This document shows, piece by piece, positions 35,858 to 44,046 of a stretch of DNA of 64,000 nt. The notes under the pieces are model-generated. The model had not been told where the DNA came from and searched no databases. It worked only from the letters and a program-made list of their open reading frames with translations. The DNA comes from Tenacibaculum caenipelagi (GTDB lineage: Bacteria; Bacteroidota; Bacteroidia; Flavobacteriales; Flavobacteriaceae). A program made the position numbers and the translations under genes. How positions within the stretch are numbered: the first letter of the stretch is position 1; every line of letters starts with the position of its first letter. The DNA is taken from contig NZ_SNYH01000005.1 in assembly GCF_004363005.1 (NCBI RefSeq), positions 62,001 to 126,000 of the forward strand, given 5' to 3'.

Positions 35858-37960
35858 TTATTTTAATCCTCTAGCTTTTAGCATTGGTGCTGCTTGAGGA
35901 TCACGTCCTGCAAAAACGCGATACATCTCAGCATAATCCATCGTGTTTCCTTTTGATAAGATTTGTTCTCTAAACTTTTGTCCATTTTCTCTCGTTAACA
36001 ATCCATTGTTTTCAAACCAATCGTATGCATCGTGACTTAGCATTTCAGTCCATAAATATGAATAATATCCAGCAGCATACCCTCCACTAAAAATATGTGC
36101 AAAATATGTTGAACGGTATCTTGGTGGAACTTCTTCTATCTTTAACTTCATTTTTGCTAACGCCTCTTCTTCAAACTTAGCAACATCGTCAATAGTTGTA
36201 TCAGCAGCAATCGTGTGCCATTGCATATCTAAATTAGAAGAACATAAGTTTTCGATAATTGAATACCCTTGATTAAAAGTTCCTGCATTTTTAATTTTTT
36301 GTAATAACTCATCAGGAATTACTTCTCCTGTTTTGTGGTGCAATGCATAATTATTTAACACTTCAGGATAGGTTGCCCAGTTTTCATTGAATTGCGATGG
36401 AAACTCTACAAAATCTCTTGCTGTACTGGTTCCTGAAATTGACGCATACTGTTGGTTTCCGAATAAACCATGTAATGCATGTCCAAACTCATGAAACATG
36501 GTTTCTACATCGTCAAAACTGATTAATGCTGGTTCTCCTTCAGCTGCTTTTGTGTAATTACAAACATTATAAATTACAGGTTTTTGCTCTCTAAGTTTCG
36601 ATTGCTTTACAAAAGCACTCATCCATGCTCCTCCTCTTTTACTATCTCTTGCAAAATAATCTCCATAGAACAATCCTAACTTACTACCATCTTCTTCAAA
36701 AATTTCGTATACAACTACATCTGGGTGGTATGTTGGTATGTCTGTACGCTTTTTAAATGTAATTCCATATAATTTGGTAGCTGCATAAAACACTCCTTTT
36801 TCTAACACATTGGTTAATTCAAAATACTGTTTTACTTCATCTTCATTCAAATTGTATTTTGATTTACGTACTTTTTCTGCAAAGTGATTCCAATCGTATG
36901 GAGCTAATTTAAAATCGTGTCCTTCTTTTGCTATTTCTGCCTGAATTTCTTTGGTTTCTGCTGCTACTTTTTCTAATGAACCTGGAATCAATCCGTTGAA
37001 CATTTCAAAAACTTTATCTGGTGTAGCTGCCATAGTTCCTTGCAAACTCCAACTAGCATAATTATCAAATCCTAAAATTTTTGCTTTTTTGGCACGTAAG
37101 AAAACCATTTTCTTTACTAAGTCACTCGTATCATATTCACCTGCACCTGTTCTATGAATAGATTTCTCAAATAACTCTTTACGAACTTCTCTATTTTCCA
37201 ACGTTTGTAATAAAGGTTGTTGCGTTGTATTTATCAACTGAACCTCATACTTCCCTTCTTTTTCTAAACCTTTAATTGTCTCTTCTGAAAGTCCTTTTAA
37301 TTGTTCTTTATCCGTAACTGTTAATCCACCTTTTTTACTAGCATCTAATAACATTTTACCAAAGTCGTTTGATAAACTAGCCAATTCAGCATTGATTTCT
37401 TTTAGCTCTTTTTTCTTTTCTTCCGATAAATTAGCTCCTGCTTTTACAAATTTCTTGTAATACTCTTTTACCAAGTAGTTCGATTCTGCATCTAACTCTA
37501 AATTTTCTAAATTATCATGAACAGCTTTTATTCTTTCAAACAACTTCGTGTTTAGTAAAATTTCATCGGTATGTTTTGAAAATTTAGGTGCTAATTCCTT
37601 TTGGTTTTCTTTAATTACATCATTTGTATGTGCTCCTGCTAATGCGTAAAAAACTGAAGTTACATTATCTAATGTTTTAGAGCTTTCTTCAAGCGCCAAA
37701 ACAGTATTCTCAAATGTAGGAGCTTCTGTGCTAGCCACAATCTTAGCTATTTCTTCATTTTGAACTTCCATACCTTTTAAAATGGCAGGCATAAAATGTT
37801 CGTTCTTTATTTTGGTAAAATCTGGCGCACCGTAATCTATGGTACTTTTTACTAGCAAAGGATTTTCTACCATGTTTGTATTGCTTTCTTTTTTAGATTC
37901 TTCTGTTTTGCATGACATAGCCAACACAATGGTTGCTATGAGTAATAGTTGTTTTTTCAT
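35858..37960 (-). CDS. M3-family metallopeptidase (dipeptidyl carboxypeptidase-like) lipoprotein
   Basis: 700 residues. MKKQLLLIATIVLAMSCKTEE is a lipoprotein signal with C17. The zinc site is HEFGH (MFHEFGHALHGLF) plus a downstream glutamate in IIENLCSSNLDMQ. Family motifs such as GGYAAGYYSYLWTEMLSHDA are intact. It probably degrades oligopeptides in the periplasm. The pentapeptide repeat gene starts immediately after its stop. Confidence 0.93.
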   Translation of the reverse strand: MKKQLLLIATIVLAMSCKTEESKKESNTNMVENPLLVKSTIDYGAPDFTKIKNEHFMPAILKGMEVQNEEIAKIVASTEAPTFENTVLALEESSKTLDNVTSVFYALAGAHTNDVIKENQKELAPKFSKHTDEILLNTKLFERIKAVHDNLENLELDAESNYLVKEYYKKFVKAGANLSEEKKKELKEINAELASLSNDFGKMLLDASKKGGLTVTDKEQLKGLSEETIKGLEKEGKYEVQLINTTQQPLLQTLENREVRKELFEKSIHRTGAGEYDTSDLVKKMVFLRAKKAKILGFDNYASWSLQGTMAATPDKVFEMFNGLIPGSLEKVAAETKEIQAEIAKEGHDFKLAPYDWNHFAEKVRKSKYNLNEDEVKQYFELTNVLEKGVFYAATKLYGITFKKRTDIPTYHPDVVVYEIFEEDGSKLGLFYGDYFARDSKRGGAWMSAFVKQSKLREQKPVIYNVCNYTKAAEGEPALISFDDVETMFHEFGHALHGLFGNQQYASISGTSTARDFVEFPSQFNENWATYPEVLNNYALHHKTGEVIPDELLQKIKNAGTFNQGYSIIENLCSSNLDMQWHTIAADTTIDDVAKFEEEALAKMKLKIEEVPPRYRSTYFAHIFSGGYAAGYYSYLWTEMLSHDAYDWFENNGLLTRENGQKFREQILSKGNTMDYAEMYRVFAGRDPQAAPMLKARGLK

Positions 37961-37977
37961 TTTTATAAAAGTTATTT

Positions 37978-38550
37978 TTATTTTGAAATAAACCTATCTA
38001 CTTTTAGTATCTCTTCTTTTTTCAGTTCCCAAAAAGTAGCTTGGATTTTTTTATTTTCAAAAGAAGACGTATAATATTCTAAATTAAAATCCATGTCAAA
38101 AATTTTTTCCCAGCTTTTCTCAACCTCAAATCGCGTTCTCTTAACACTATCAAGCCCCTTGTCTAATTCTAGAATTTCCCTTTCAGAAGTTGCTATGTAT
38201 TCTTTATAACATAAAGGCCAATGCCATAAAACAAAATCTGACATCAAAATATCATTTATATCTTTTTCTATTTCTATCCTATAACCAACCTCACCAGAAG
38301 GCAAAAAACCACTTTTTCTTAAGTCTGGTTTCTTTTTATTATTATCTGTATGTTGATACCAAGCCCAAATAGGATACTGCTCCTTGTCTACTACCTCTCC
38401 TATTCTCTTATTCATTTGAAGTTTCATCCAATCATAGCCTTCCTTAAACTCAGAATAAACATACTCTTCTTTAGCTTTTAAGACTCCTAATTTATTTAAC
38501 TCACCCCATCCTAACTCATTTTGAATAGTCCAAAGCTTAACCTTTTTCAT
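37978..38550 (-). CDS. DUF3841 domain protein
   Basis: 190 residues, no signal. KLWTIQNELGWGELNKLGVL, DWMKLQMNKR, YPIWAWYQH and LMSDFVLWHWPL match DUF3841, a tryptophan-rich family of unknown function. It lies between nadC and the M3 peptidase gene on the same strand with small gaps. Confidence 0.82.
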   Translation of the reverse strand: MKKVKLWTIQNELGWGELNKLGVLKAKEEYVYSEFKEGYDWMKLQMNKRIGEVVDKEQYPIWAWYQHTDNNKKKPDLRKSGFLPSGEVGYRIEIEKDINDILMSDFVLWHWPLCYKEYIATSEREILELDKGLDSVKRTRFEVEKSWEKIFDMDFNLEYYTSSFENKKIQATFWELKKEEILKVDRFISK

Positions 38551-38556
38551 CTAGTG

Positions 38557-39417
38557 TTAGTCAACAGCTTTTAGGCTTAAGTCCATATTGTATACCGAAT
38601 GCGTTAACGCCCCTGACGAAATAAAGTCAACACCACACTCTGCATATTTTCTGATCGTTTCTTCGTTAATTCCTCCCGAAGATTCTGTTAAACATTTATC
38701 ACCTATCAACTCAACTGCTTTGCGCGTATCTTCGTAATTAAAGTTGTCTATTAAAATACGGTACACTCCTTCGTTCTGCAAAATCTCTTCAATTTCTTCT
38801 AAACTTCTAGCTTCTACAATAATTTTAATATCCAATCCTTTTTCTGCTAAGTACTTTTTGGTTTTGGTAATAGCTTGAGTAATTCCTCCAGCAAAATCAA
38901 TATGATTATCTTTTATCATTACCATATCGTATAAAGCAAATCGGTGGTTTTCTCCTCCTCCAATTTTTACTGCCCACTTTTCTAAAGCACGAATTCCTGG
39001 AGTTGTTTTACGAGTATCTAATACTTTGGTTTTGGTGCCTTCTAACAAATCGGCAAAGAACTTTGTTTTGGTAGCAATGGCACTCATACGTTGCATTGCA
39101 TTTAATACCAAACGCTCTGCCATTAAAATAGATTGTGATTTTCCTGAAACATATAAAACAATATCTCCATACTTCACTGCTTCACCATCATTGATTAAAG
39201 TTTCTACTTCTAAATCAGCATCCACATACTTAAACACCATTTTAGCAAACTCTACTCCAGCTATTACCCCTTCGTCTTTTACCAACAATTTTGCTTTCCC
39301 TTTTGCATCGGCAGGAATGCATGATAATGAGGTGTGATCGCCATCTCCTATATCTTCTCTAATAGCATTTGCTATAATTAAATCTAACTCTTTATTAAAT
39401 TGTTCTTGTGAAATCAT
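38557..39417 (-). CDS. nadC: Nicotinate-nucleotide pyrophosphorylase (carboxylating)
   Basis: Quinolinate plus PRPP to nicotinate mononucleotide, de novo NAD synthesis. 286 residues, normal length. Motifs are IREDIGDGDHTS, LNAMQRMSAIATKT, LDTRKTTPGIRALEKWAVKIGG (catalytic arginine/lysine) and ESSGGINEETIRKYAECGVD. It heads the nadC-DUF3841 pair. nadA and nadB are not in the window. Confidence 0.96.
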   Translation of the reverse strand: MISQEQFNKELDLIIANAIREDIGDGDHTSLSCIPADAKGKAKLLVKDEGVIAGVEFAKMVFKYVDADLEVETLINDGEAVKYGDIVLYVSGKSQSILMAERLVLNAMQRMSAIATKTKFFADLLEGTKTKVLDTRKTTPGIRALEKWAVKIGGGENHRFALYDMVMIKDNHIDFAGGITQAITKTKKYLAEKGLDIKIIVEARSLEEIEEILQNEGVYRILIDNFNYEDTRKAVELIGDKCLTESSGGINEETIRKYAECGVDFISSGALTHSVYNMDLSLKAVD

Positions 39418-39631
39418 AGTATTGAATTATTGAGGTAAAAATACAATTATTTTTAGTTCTCTGTTTTGGGTTCGCTGCTTATTATTCTGATAATTTTCAC
39501 CGTTTCTTTACTAAAAATTTGACACTCTTGATTAAAATAATAGCTTTTACGGAAAACTTTTTAAACATATTCTTTAATTTTTTATATTTTGTTTTCAAAA
39601 AAAATTACAGCTTGTAACCACTCAATATATC

Positions 39632-40219
39632 ATGGCAATAAACTATCCATTTGGTCTTCCTTTAAAAAATAATTTTGCAGAGTTTGTGTACTATAACGGC
39701 TTATTTCTCCCTCATGAAACAGAAAGAATCCTCAATTTATGGGACGACAACCAAAAAATCAAAGCTACGCTTAGCGGAGCCGACACCTATGATGATGAAC
39801 TTCGAAAGAGTGCTGTGATGTTTATTGAAAACAACCCAGAAAACGAATGGATATATAACCGATTAGCCGGTTTGGCTATGCAATGTAATAACGAACGGTA
39901 TTGGTTTGATTTATTGGGTTTTCACAACAATTTACAATTGGCTAGCTATACTGAGGGTGACTTTTTTGATTGGCATTTAGATTTCGGAGCGGGTGAAATT
40001 TCTGATAGAAAACTGAGTATTTCCATGCAGTTATCTGACCCTGATGAATATGAAGGTGGTGATTTACAATTTATGCTGAATCAAAAAATTGTAAGTGCTC
40101 CTAGAGAGAAAGGTACCATCATTGTTTTTCCTTCTTTTATGATGCATCGTGTTACTCCTATTACTAAAGGGGTTCGTAAATCTATTGTAGGTTGGGTTGC
40201 GGGTCCTCCGTATAGGTAA
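39632..40219 (+). CDS. 2OG-Fe(II) oxygenase (PKHD-type hydroxylase)
   Basis: 195 residues. Fe ligands H115-x-D117 (DWHLDFG) and H172 (MMHRVTP), with R182 for 2-oxoglutarate in GVRKSIVGWV. EYEGGDLQF is the conserved strand before them. The family hydroxylates proline, other residues or small molecules. It is the last core-like gene before the cassette region. Confidence 0.9.
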   Translation: MAINYPFGLPLKNNFAEFVYYNGLFLPHETERILNLWDDNQKIKATLSGADTYDDELRKSAVMFIENNPENEWIYNRLAGLAMQCNNERYWFDLLGFHNNLQLASYTEGDFFDWHLDFGAGEISDRKLSISMQLSDPDEYEGGDLQFMLNQKIVSAPREKGTIIVFPSFMMHRVTPITKGVRKSIVGWVAGPPYR

Positions 40220-40234
40220 GTTGTTAAGGGAATT

Positions 40235-40250
40235 TATGGTATCCCATAAG
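40235..40250. other. Short inverted repeat at the left edge of the accessory region
   Basis: TTATGG and CCATAA pair around TATC; a second TATCCCAT occurs near 40391. The gap 40220-40446 shows no gene and no convincing attC-like end, only AT-rich sequence with these short repeats. Confidence 0.35.
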
Positions 40251-40446
40251 AATATATACACACATTGTATTAGGTCCGCAAGAATTGTATAATTAATTAA
40301 CAAACAACAGTAACTCGTTAATAACTTTACCTTATATAAAACATTGATTTTATTATATTTGATAGCGTATAAAAATTGCTACACTTTATGATATCCCATG
40401 TTTTTGTCGAGATAAAAGAAGTAAAATTTGATATATAACATAACAA

Positions 40447-40456
40447 GTTGGCACCA
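40447..40456 (+). repeat. Left boundary of cassette 1 (R'-like)
   Basis: GTTGGCACCA is the exact inverted copy of TGGTGCCAAC at 41064-41073 on the other side of the gene. In integron cassettes the 5' TTRRRY of a cassette and the RYYYAAC after its gene come from one attC site and are complementary, which is the relation seen here. Confidence 0.6.
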
Positions 40457-40486
40457 ATTTGAAAATCTCAAATACTAAGAAAATTA

Positions 40487-41047
40487 ATGAATAAAAGTAA
40501 ATTATTAGATGACCTAATTTCACAAGGCGAAAAGCTAACAGATTCGATTTATCATGTTCCAGCAGGAAGTGGGGTACTTAGATTTAATTCTGTTTATAGT
40601 ACAAGGAAAAAAGAAGAGTATCAAAATTGGCAATCTTCATCTCAACGTTTTATTAAGACTTATTTCCCAAGTGATTTAGAAGATTTTAGACGAAATACTG
40701 AGCAACTAAGTCCTAACAACCATCAAAAAATGATGGGAATTTTAAGAGCGATTAAATTAATGCCTGAGGAACCTATAAAAACAAGTGGAAAAGGTTCTGG
40801 GAATACAAATATTACAATTAATAATACGCAACAAATAGTTTTAAATCTTTTTACGGAAGCAGTAAAGGATGAAATAACAGGAAAAGAATATAAAGAACTA
40901 AAGGAGATTCTAAAAAACTATGAACGTGAACCTGAAAAAACAACATCCGAAATAAAGGAAAAATTGAAAAAAATGGGTGGAGATGTTTTGACTAATATCA
41001 TTACCAATATTTTGACCAATCCAAATATATATGGTGGATTAATGTGA
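40487..41047 (+). CDS. Cassette gene 1: hypothetical protein
   Basis: 186 residues, no signal peptide or span. The N-terminal 90 residues include YQNWQSSSQRFIKTYFPSDL. A polar region (TNITINNTQQIVLNLF) follows, then a charged helical part (KEYKELKEILKNYEREPEKT) and a short C-terminal helix (GGDVLTNIITNILTNPNIYG). I recognise no family with confidence; the later part is faintly like abortive-infection or effector-immunity modules, but this is not supported. It is flanked by perfect 10-bp inverted repeats and is the first of several plus-strand cassette-like genes. Confidence 0.7.
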   Translation: MNKSKLLDDLISQGEKLTDSIYHVPAGSGVLRFNSVYSTRKKEEYQNWQSSSQRFIKTYFPSDLEDFRRNTEQLSPNNHQKMMGILRAIKLMPEEPIKTSGKGSGNTNITINNTQQIVLNLFTEAVKDEITGKEYKELKEILKNYEREPEKTTSEIKEKLKKMGGDVLTNIITNILTNPNIYGGLM

Positions 41048-41063
41048 AATATGAATAAAAAAC

Positions 41064-41203
41064 TGGTGCCAACAAGGCGTATAATTAATTGCTACTGAAT
41101 TTCCTCGGCGGAAATTCAACCTTATTAATTATCTTTCCGCTACAACGGAAAACGACTCGCGTCCTTTTCCCGCAAAAAATCATACACACAAACGTTACCA
41201 CAC
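41064..41203 (+). repeat. attC-like spacer 1 (between cassettes 1 and 2)
   Basis: It begins TGGTGCCAAC (41064-41073, pairing with the start of cassette 1) and ends GTTACCACAC (41194-41203, pairing with the end of cassette 2). Inside, 41077-41092 and 41172-41187 are imperfectly complementary over 16 bases (12 matches), so the strand can fold into a long hairpin as attC sites do. ATAATTAATTGCTA at 41081-41094 recurs in spacer 2. Confidence 0.6.
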
Positions 41204-41344
41204 ATCTAACATAAAAACTTTTGAAGAGACAGAAACCATTTTATTTCATTTTAATTCTAACAATATTCTTTCAGAATTGCGCTTCATTTGATGATAGTAT
41301 TTTAAATTCAAGAACTTTGACTAAAAACAACTTGACTAATTTAA

Positions 41345-41809
41345 ATGGTAAATATGAAATTATGTATTTTGGAATTTGATAGTATTTCTAAAGCTTATGA
41401 AACTAAAAAATCAATCCATCGGAATTTCTTTACTTTAATTGACCTAAAATCTGGAAAAGAGAGAATTAAATTAGATAGCCAAAAAATGTATCATTTTGAA
41501 CTGAATACAATAAGTCCTAAAAAAATCAGAATTAATTATTTAGAAAATGGAAAAACATTTCAAGAGGAAGTTGTTAAAACCGAATTAAAAAAAGATGGAT
41601 ATTTATACTTGAAAAAGAAAAAATTAAAATTCATTGGTATACCATATCTTTTTGGAAGATTTGACTTAACAAAAATGAGATTGTCATTGGATAAAAATAA
41701 AAATTTGATTTTAGATATTACTAATCATTCATCTGGTGCTGCATTATTAGTAGTTTTTCTAAATTCAAAAACCTATAAATATAGAGAAAAATTAAAAAGA
41801 GTAGAATAA
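41345..41809 (+). CDS. Cassette gene 2: hypothetical protein
   Basis: 154 residues, starting at 41345 or at the second ATG (41354, MKLCILEFDSISKAYETKK). It is beta-rich and basic (KMYHFELNTISPKKIRINYL, GYLYLKKKKLKFIGIPYLFG), with no signal or membrane span. I recognise no family. The perfect inverted repeats GTTACCACAC and GTGTGGTAAC frame it. AT content is very high, above the core-gene average, suggesting foreign origin. Confidence 0.68.
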   Translation: MVNMKLCILEFDSISKAYETKKSIHRNFFTLIDLKSGKERIKLDSQKMYHFELNTISPKKIRINYLENGKTFQEEVVKTELKKDGYLYLKKKKLKFIGIPYLFGRFDLTKMRLSLDKNKNLILDITNHSSGAALLVVFLNSKTYKYREKLKRVE

Positions 41810-41813
41810 AAAC

Positions 41814-41941
41814 GTGTGGTAACACCATAATTAATTGCTAGTCCTTACTTACAAAAATTCGTAAAGGTTTTCTATTCGGTTTGTATTTGCTAAATTACGT
41901 GCTTGAACATATAACTACTCATAACCGAAACCGTTGACAAC
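41814..41941 (+). repeat. attC-like spacer 2 (between cassettes 2 and 3)
   Basis: It begins GTGTGGTAAC (41814-41823) and ends CGTTGACAAC (to 41941). ATAATTAATTGCTA (41827-41840) is identical to 41081-41094 in spacer 1, and ACTACTCATA (41914-41923) is identical to 46410-46419 in spacer 4. These shared blocks at corresponding ends show the spacers form one repeat family. Confidence 0.6.
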
Positions 41942-41958
41942 AATATAAAAAAAACTAA

Positions 41959-42498
41959 ATGATTAAATATATTGAATTTCCATTACAAAATGAATATCCT
42001 AGTTATGCTGAAATGTATATGAAACTAGTTAAAAAAGATGGAAGCCTTATTGAACAATTGAAATCGAGTTTGTATAAAACAAAGTCTTTGATAAGTAACT
42101 TATCGAATGAAGAATTAGGCTATAGATATGAAAAGAATAAGTGGTCAATTAAAGAAGTTTTAGTTCATATAATTGATGACGAAAGAATATATGGATATAG
42201 AGCTCTTTCATTCGCTAGAAATGATAAAACAAATCTCCCAGGATTTGAACAGGAAGATTATAATTTTTATTCTGACACATCGGAAAGAACAATTGAGAAT
42301 ATATTAGAAGAATATGAAGCTTTAAGATTGTCGACAATTACTTTGTTTAATGGATTATCTGACAAATCATTAAAACGTGTCGGAATTGCAAACGGAAATA
42401 AAGCAAGTGCAAGAGCTTTGGGATATCATATTCTTGGACACGATTTACATCATATTAAAATAATAGAAAACTTATACTTGAAAGAATTGAGAAAGTAA
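41959..42498 (+). CDS. Cassette gene 3: DinB family protein
   Basis: 179 residues, four-helix DinB/YfiT-type fold. Metal-ligand histidines lie in VLVHIIDDERIYGYR and LGYHILGHDLHHIKII. The pattern RYEKNKWSIKEVLVH is typical of the family. Members are metal-dependent thiol transferases, including bacillithiol S-transferases, with damage-inducible expression in some; the activity here is unknown. It is the third gene of the cassette-like run, with an attC-like AAC end at 42501-42512. Confidence 0.87.
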   Translation: MIKYIEFPLQNEYPSYAEMYMKLVKKDGSLIEQLKSSLYKTKSLISNLSNEELGYRYEKNKWSIKEVLVHIIDDERIYGYRALSFARNDKTNLPGFEQEDYNFYSDTSERTIENILEEYEALRLSTITLFNGLSDKSLKRVGIANGNKASARALGYHILGHDLHHIKIIENLYLKELRK

Positions 42499-42605
42499 AG
42501 CCAGTTACCAACAATGCATCCTATGAAAAGCACTAGTCCAGTTGTTCAAAGTTACTATTTCTTTTTTTAATTCTTACATAATAATGATTTTAGGGTGTTG
42601 AATTG

Positions 42606-42783
42606 TTGATAATTCCGAAGGATTATCAATACTTCAATACCTTATAACTTGCTCCGCATCCTATATGTGATCAACTCTCTTGGGTTGTCACCAGCATCTG
42701 TATGATTATAAGTTATAATTAACCTGTTCACTTGCTAACCGATGTGATCCTTTGGTCACCCACATTGTTTTGTGATACAGGTT
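42606..42783 (-). ncRNA. Predicted bridge (seeker) RNA of the IS element
   Basis: Lies directly downstream of the transposase gene. Structure 1 has outer stem 42721-42727/42777-42783 (AACCTGT/ACAGGTT) and inner stem GTGA(T)CC/GGTCAC. Its internal loop holds TGCTAACCG (42733-42741), matching the right flank at 43935-43943, and CATTGTT (42763-42769), complementary to the left flank AACAATG (42510-42516). Structure 2 has outer stem 42642-42650/42710-42718 and inner stem GTGA(T)CAAC/GTTGTCAC. Its loop holds GCATCCTAT (42656-42664), matching the left end at 42516-42524, and CAGCATC, whose complement GATGC is the right end at 43933-43937. A third hairpin is at 42606-42629. Loop 1 fits a target-binding loop and loop 2 a donor-binding loop. 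Confidence 0.8.
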
Positions 42784-42822
42784 TGTCTACTTCTTTTCTG
42801 AGCTTTGTTATTGATTTTTATA

Positions 42823-43878
42823 CTATTCTACAACCCCTATCTCATAAGGAGTTTCTGTTTTGATAACGGCTAAAGTTCTACTAAGTAACTTACGGGCTAC
42901 TTTAATGATTATCTTCTTGGTATCCTTGTCATAATGCTTTCGATAATAATGCTGCATCACTGGATCCGTTCGAATCGCCTGCCATGAAGCCTCTATAAAA
43001 TACGAACGCATTAATCGATGTGCTCTAGGAGTAATACCCGTCGTTTTATAGTTATCGCCACTCTGATAAACCCCTGGAGCTAGCCCTACATAACCTGCCA
43101 AGTGTTTTACACTGTTAAATCGACGTAAATCTCCCAACTCACTAATAATCCCACAAGCCACAATACCTCCAATTCCCGGTATGCTTCTAAGCAAATAATA
43201 ATCCTTCTTAAAATGTTTACGACAATAAGCTCTTAGCTGATTACTTACCAATCGTAAATCTTCATCTACAAACCGAAAATAACGCATCCTACTCTCTAAG
43301 CTTGCCTTTGCTACAGGGTACTGAAAAACCATAGCATCTAACCACCCTCGAAATCCATGATTCCAATGGTCATTATCGTACTGTTCTGGTACTTTTATTC
43401 CAAAATACAACAACTGCATTTTTATATAACTCTTGATACGTCTAAAATCCTTTACCAAATCATTGCGCCTGCGAAACAAACTTCGTAAAGCTTCGCGATG
43501 CTCATCGGGTACATAAATACTGCTTAATCGACCATCTTTCAATTCTCTACTTATCAGTTGTGCATCTATACGATCTGTTTTGGTATAACGCTCCTTCCCT
43601 TTTCGATGGATATCTGCTGGGTTAACTACCAAGGAACGCCAACCATAACTCTCAAAACAACGGTGTGCGTAATATCCACAACATCCAGCCTCATAAGCCG
43701 TACTAACCTCATATTCCGGAAAATGTGTATCTACATAAGCTTTTAATTGCGCTGGTTCTGGAGGCATACTAAAACTCTTACCCGAAAATAAATCTGTTGA
43801 ACAATGAACTTTCCAGCTGCGCTTGTGTATGTCAATTCCTATGTATAATTTAGTATCCGCAGTAATTTGAGTGTGCAT
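42823..43878 (-). CDS. IS110-family transposase (DEDD/serine recombinase)
   Basis: 351 residues from the ATG at 43876-43878 (MHTQITADTKLYIGIDIHKR). A longer reading from 43977 would run out of the element and through the flanking hairpin, so it is rejected. The N-terminal RuvC-like DEDD domain begins LYIGIDIHKRSWKVHC, with ARYEAGCCGYY-like and KTDRIDAQLISRELK blocks. The C-terminal Transposase_20 domain has LRSIPGIGGIVACGIISELG and FNSVKHLAGYVGLAPGVYQS, then TGITPRAHRLMRSYFIEASW, where the catalytic serine is expected. No frameshift is seen, so it is probably functional. Confidence 0.93.
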   Translation of the reverse strand: MHTQITADTKLYIGIDIHKRSWKVHCSTDLFSGKSFSMPPEPAQLKAYVDTHFPEYEVSTAYEAGCCGYYAHRCFESYGWRSLVVNPADIHRKGKERYTKTDRIDAQLISRELKDGRLSSIYVPDEHREALRSLFRRRNDLVKDFRRIKSYIKMQLLYFGIKVPEQYDNDHWNHGFRGWLDAMVFQYPVAKASLESRMRYFRFVDEDLRLVSNQLRAYCRKHFKKDYYLLRSIPGIGGIVACGIISELGDLRRFNSVKHLAGYVGLAPGVYQSGDNYKTTGITPRAHRLMRSYFIEASWQAIRTDPVMQHYYRKHYDKDTKKIIIKVARKLLSRTLAVIKTETPYEIGVVE

Positions 43879-44036
43879 ATCTTTTATTGTTTTAATCAAC
43901 TTTAAAGATACTCGACTTACTGCTTTTTCATGGATGCTAACCGCAATTACTGTGGATTCGACTACGCCCGAATCCACTCGGAATTGCTAACGTCAGCTCT
44001 TAACTTAAAAACCGTAACTGACAGTTATACGAGATC

Positions 44037-44046
44037 GTTAGGCAAT
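44037..44046 (+). repeat. Left boundary of cassette 4 (R'-like)
   Basis: GTTAGGCAAT is complementary at 8 of 10 positions to GTTGCCCAAC at 46300-46309 after the cassette genes; both mismatches are transitions. GTTAGGC fits GTTRRRY and GCCCAAC fits RYYYAAC, the integron core-site consensus. Confidence 0.55.

Larger units (their letters stand above)
42518..43937 (-). mobile_element. IS110-family element, IS1111 group, inserted in an attC-like site
   Basis: About 1420 bp with one transposase. The ends are inverted repeats: reading inwards, GCATCCTATGAAAAGCAC from 42516 and GCATCCATGAAAAAGCAG from 43937, matching with two single-base gaps. GC occurs at both junctions (42516-42517 and 43936-43937) and is the likely core dinucleotide. 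There is no target duplication beyond the core, as expected of IS110 elements. Sub-terminal inverted repeats and a long non-coding stretch downstream of the transposase (42518-42822) place it in the IS1111 group. The transposase reads on the minus strand, opposite to the cassettes. Confidence 0.85.
42501..44046 (+). repeat. attC-like spacer 3, interrupted by the IS element
   Basis: The left part (GTTACCAACAATGC, 42504-42517) follows cassette 3. The right part resumes at 43938 (TAACCGC) and ends at CGTTAGGCAAT (44036-44046), the start of cassette 4. Joining them restores one continuous spacer of about 120 bp. The right part contains a strong hairpin: GCAATT/AATTGC (43943-43948 with 43982-43987) enclosing GTGGATTCG/CGAATCCAC (43952-43960 with 43969-43977). 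GTTAGGC fits the R' consensus GTTRRRY exactly. Confidence 0.55.

Noticed and set aside
43879..43977. Longer transposase starting at 43977
   Set aside because: It would begin outside the element and read through the flanking GTGGATTCG hairpin. The start at 43878 gives the standard IS110 N-terminus.
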